From an uncultured Armatimonadota bacterium (GTDB lineage: Bacteria > Armatimonadota > Fimbriimonadia > Fimbriimonadales > Fimbriimonadaceae), in contig CAIYLG010000045.1 of NCBI GenBank assembly GCA_903927025.1, forward strand, positions 1-64,000: a DNA stretch of 64,000 nucleotides, given 5' to 3'. The position numbers were made by a program, and so were the translations under genes. The notes beneath the pieces were generated by a model. The model saw only the letters and a list, made by a program, of their open reading frames with translations. It did not search any database and had not been told where the DNA came from. This document shows positions 62,283 to 64,000 of this stretch, piece by piece (within the stretch, counting starts at the first letter, position 1; each line of letters starts with the position of its first letter).

Positions 62283-63451
62283 CAGTGCCCTCCCTCAATG
62301 AAAGAAGAGATCGCCTCCACTTTGTCCTTGATCGCATTCAGGAATTCAGCCGCGCCGACTCCGTTGAGAACTCGATGATCAAAAGTGAGGGCGAGGTTGG
62401 CCGTGCGCTGAATGTGAAGGTCAGACCGTTCGGGAGCGATGCTGTTGTAGGGTGCACCCAAGAACAGCGTGGCGACGGCAGGCGGGACCACAACCGGAAT
62501 CGCATCGCGCAGGCCAAAGCTCTGCATGTTGGTGATGGAAATGGTGACCGCTTCGTTCGCCTGATCCTTGCCGCTGCGAGCCAAATCGATCTTCTCTCGC
62601 GCCACTTCTGCGAACTGTCGCCAGTTCAAGGCATCGGCATCAGGAACAACGGCGAGCACGAGTTCGTCGCCAGGAAGGCTCACGGCAATCCCGAGCTGCA
62701 CGTGCTTGTAAGTCCGCAGCGTTTCGTCCCCGATCAGTGTGGAGCGGAAGATGGGGAAGTCGGCAAGGGTTTTAGCCACTACGTAGGCAAACATCGTGAA
62801 GGCGCTCGGCTTGAACGGATCGGGGTTCGCCTTGATGCGTGCACGCATGTGCTCAATGCTTTCCCAGTTGGCGGCAACACTCATCGTTCCAGGCACCACG
62901 AGTTGGGAACCGCGAACGAGTCGAGAAGCCAAAACGCGCTGCTTGGGACTCACCGGTGCATCGTCGTACTTGTCCGATACCGGGGCTTTTACCGCACCGC
63001 CAGACTCCAAAAATGCATCGATGTCGGCAGGCATCAGCTTGGCCGAGCCGGCGGCCAGCTGGTTAAGCTGCTGCTCGGAGATCCCTTTCTCTTTGGCGTA
63101 GGCTCGGGTGCGGGGTGGGATATTAGAGGCGCGTCCCGTGCTGCCAGCTTCATCTGAAGTAGCCTCAGACCCTTTGGCGGCTCCGTGGACGACCATCTCT
63201 TGGACGTCTCCCTCCACTTCCATTCGGGCGACTTCTGCTCCGATGGCAAGGATGTCGTCTGGCTTGCCCAGCCACTCAACGAGGACGCCATCGTAGGGAG
63301 ACTCAACGTCCATGACGGCTTTATCCGTCTCCATCTGATAGATCGGTTCGTCGCGACGAACCTTGTCACCTGGGTGTTTGAGCACACCCACGAGGCGGGC
63401 TTCTTGAAGGCCCTCTCCAATCTGTGGAATTCGGACAGAAATGATTGCCAT
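62282..63451 (-). CDS. dihydrolipoamide acyltransferase (E2) of a 2-oxoacid dehydrogenase complex
   Basis: 389 residues: lipoyl domain with METDKAVMDVESPYDG (lipoyl Lys), E3-binding domain PPRTRAYAKEKGISEQQLNQL, and CAT-like catalytic domain ending FDHRVLNGVGAAEFLNAI. The catalytic motif has Asn where DHRxxDG is usual. No E1 or E3 in the window. ATG 63451 (MAIISVRIPQIGEG) is the real start. Confidence 0.9.
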   Translation of the reverse strand: MAIISVRIPQIGEGLQEARLVGVLKHPGDKVRRDEPIYQMETDKAVMDVESPYDGVLVEWLGKPDDILAIGAEVARMEVEGDVQEMVVHGAAKGSEATSDEAGSTGRASNIPPRTRAYAKEKGISEQQLNQLAAGSAKLMPADIDAFLESGGAVKAPVSDKYDDAPVSPKQRVLASRLVRGSQLVVPGTMSVAANWESIEHMRARIKANPDPFKPSAFTMFAYVVAKTLADFPIFRSTLIGDETLRTYKHVQLGIAVSLPGDELVLAVVPDADALNWRQFAEVAREKIDLARSGKDQANEAVTISITNMQSFGLRDAIPVVVPPAVATLFLGAPYNSIAPERSDLHIQRTANLALTFDHRVLNGVGAAEFLNAIKDKVEAISSFIEGGH

Positions 63452-63533
63452 GTTGTTCTCCCCGCGACCTTGCGAGTACCAAAAGTTTGGCACACCTGCT
63501 GCACCGTCGCAGGGGAGAATTGAATAAGGTCGC

Positions 63534-63842
63534 TTAACCCTTTGGCTTCTTGTGGCCCTTTGCGAAAGCCTCTCGCGCTTTTGCCCGGACCTTGGCATTG
63601 TTTGCATCGCGAACGCGATTGAATTCGGCCTGGTTTCGATTGCCCTGGCTATCCGGTCGGTGAGGGCTTACCTTGTGGCGCTTACTGAACGCCTTTCGTG
63701 CCCTTGCCTCAGCCTTGGCATTGTTCTCACGGCGAACGCGATTGAAATCTGCCTGCCGGTCCTGAGCGATGGCGGACTGGGCAACGATGATCGACAGCGA
63801 TGCTGCCACAAGGATAAGGATCTGCTTCTTCATTTGTTTCAC
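63534..63842 (-). CDS. small secreted basic protein with a duplicated 29-residue repeat
   Basis: 102 residues. Signal peptide ILILVAASLSIIVAQSAIA, then two near-identical blocks: QADFNRVRRENNAKAEARARKAF and QAEFNRVRDANNAKVRAKAREAF, each followed by SKRHK or AKGHK. Very basic. Function unknown; may bind nucleic acid or polyanions outside the cell. Confidence 0.65.
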   Translation of the reverse strand: MKQMKKQILILVAASLSIIVAQSAIAQDRQADFNRVRRENNAKAEARARKAFSKRHKVSPHRPDSQGNRNQAEFNRVRDANNAKVRAKAREAFAKGHKKPKG

Positions 63843-63848
63843 AAAACA

Positions 63849-63889
63849 AATAGGGGCCGCGTCTCGTTGACCGAGACACAGCCCCTATT
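63849..63889 (-). terminator. nested hairpin terminator of the gene at the window end
   Basis: AATAGGGGC (63849-63857) pairs with GCCCCTATT (63881-63889), and inside GTCTCG pairs with CGAGAC. On the minus strand TTTGTTTTG follows. Ends the lysine-rich gene. Confidence 0.8.
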
Positions 63890-63906
63890 CAACACTTGGA
63901 GATTAC

Positions 63907-64000
63907 CTAGGCCTTCTTGGCAGGCTTCTTACCGGCTGGCTTCTTAGCAGCAGCCTTTGGAGCGGCAACCTTCTTGGTCACCTTGGTGGTCTTGGCTGCA
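63907..64000 (-). CDS. C-terminal tail of a Lys/Ala-rich DNA-binding-type protein (partial)
   Basis: The minus strand reads AAKTTKVTKKVAAPKAAAKK and ends PAKKA before TAG at 63907-63909. This is a histone H1-like or HU-with-tail C terminus. The rest lies beyond the window, so the domain is unknown. Confidence 0.7.
   Translation of the reverse strand, partial: AAKTTKVTKKVAAPKAAAKKPAGKKPAKKA

Noticed and set aside
1-64000. CRISPR arrays, rRNA genes, prophage structural genes, replication origin
   Set aside because: Looked for regular repeats, rRNA signatures, phage packaging/tail genes and DnaA-box clusters; saw none.

Overview
The window reads as an ordinary bacterial chromosome of moderately high GC with dense, often overlapping genes, many TTG/GTG starts and frequent 4-base stop/start overlaps. 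The mixture suggests Armatimonadota (Fimbriimonadia-like): a prepilin-like protein with a C-terminal H...DG motif, a GntR/LacI hybrid regulator, a WhiG/FliA-type sigma factor without flagellar genes, a GH78 rhamnosidase, a sortilin-like BNR protein, and a short-domain HMG-CoA lyase beside a biotin carrier protein. This placement is an inference from gene content; no rRNA is present.

Layout. 1-1.4 kb: the end of an unknown gene, a secreted cysteine-rich protein and a membrane-anchored protein, more AT-rich than the rest. 1.5-9 kb: DUF423 protein, an Acb2/Tad1-like small protein, an ANKH/MATE-like transporter, a two-TM protein (paralogue at 32 kb), Gfo/Idh/MocA oxidoreductase, rsmG and a large BNR-repeat protein. 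9-18 kb: MBL hydrolase, glycosyltransferase, methyltransferase, acyl-CoA dehydrogenase, Zn alcohol dehydrogenase, hybrid histidine kinase, secreted protein, homogentisate dioxygenase. 18.3 kb: a compact cyclic-di-GMP-I (GEMM) riboswitch in front of a FlgM-like anti-sigma factor. 19-27 kb: ChaN-like protein, ECF sigma factor, tRNA-Cys, then a forward block scpA-scpB-DD-carboxypeptidase-rluB-RNase G/E. 27-40 kb: rhamnosidase, phosphoesterases, MBL hydrolase, WhiG/FliA sigma factor, parvulin lipoprotein, a structured non-coding stretch, FAD oxidase. 40-50 kb: polyamine genes speD-speE with a long leader, an ABC exporter operon, phospholipase C-like protein, pseudopilin and its divergent GntR/LacI regulator with palindromic operator-like sites, an HD hydrolase and thymidine kinase.

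50.5-54 kb is an accessory island: an AT-rich orphan membrane protein, an IS1595-family transposase split by a 162-bp MITE with terminal inverted repeats and a TA duplication, its passenger ORF, and a gene remnant with no start. 54-64 kb returns to core content: two related secreted proteins, DUF2905, HAD hydrolase, queA, a BldC-like regulator, a GT4 glycosyltransferase, a membrane protein converging by 122 bp on mvaB, a biotin carrier protein, a class-C26 amidotransferase that seems to use an ATT start, an E2 acyltransferase, a small duplicated-repeat secreted protein and the tail of a lysine/alanine-rich DNA-binding-type protein.

The most interesting signal is regulatory: a c-di-GMP riboswitch controlling a FlgM-like protein, a WhiG/FliA sigma factor and a BldC-like regulator lie within 40 kb, in a region with no flagellar genes. 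This recalls the c-di-GMP/RsiG/WhiG/BldC developmental circuit of Streptomyces, but with RNA-level c-di-GMP sensing. That link is hypothesis.
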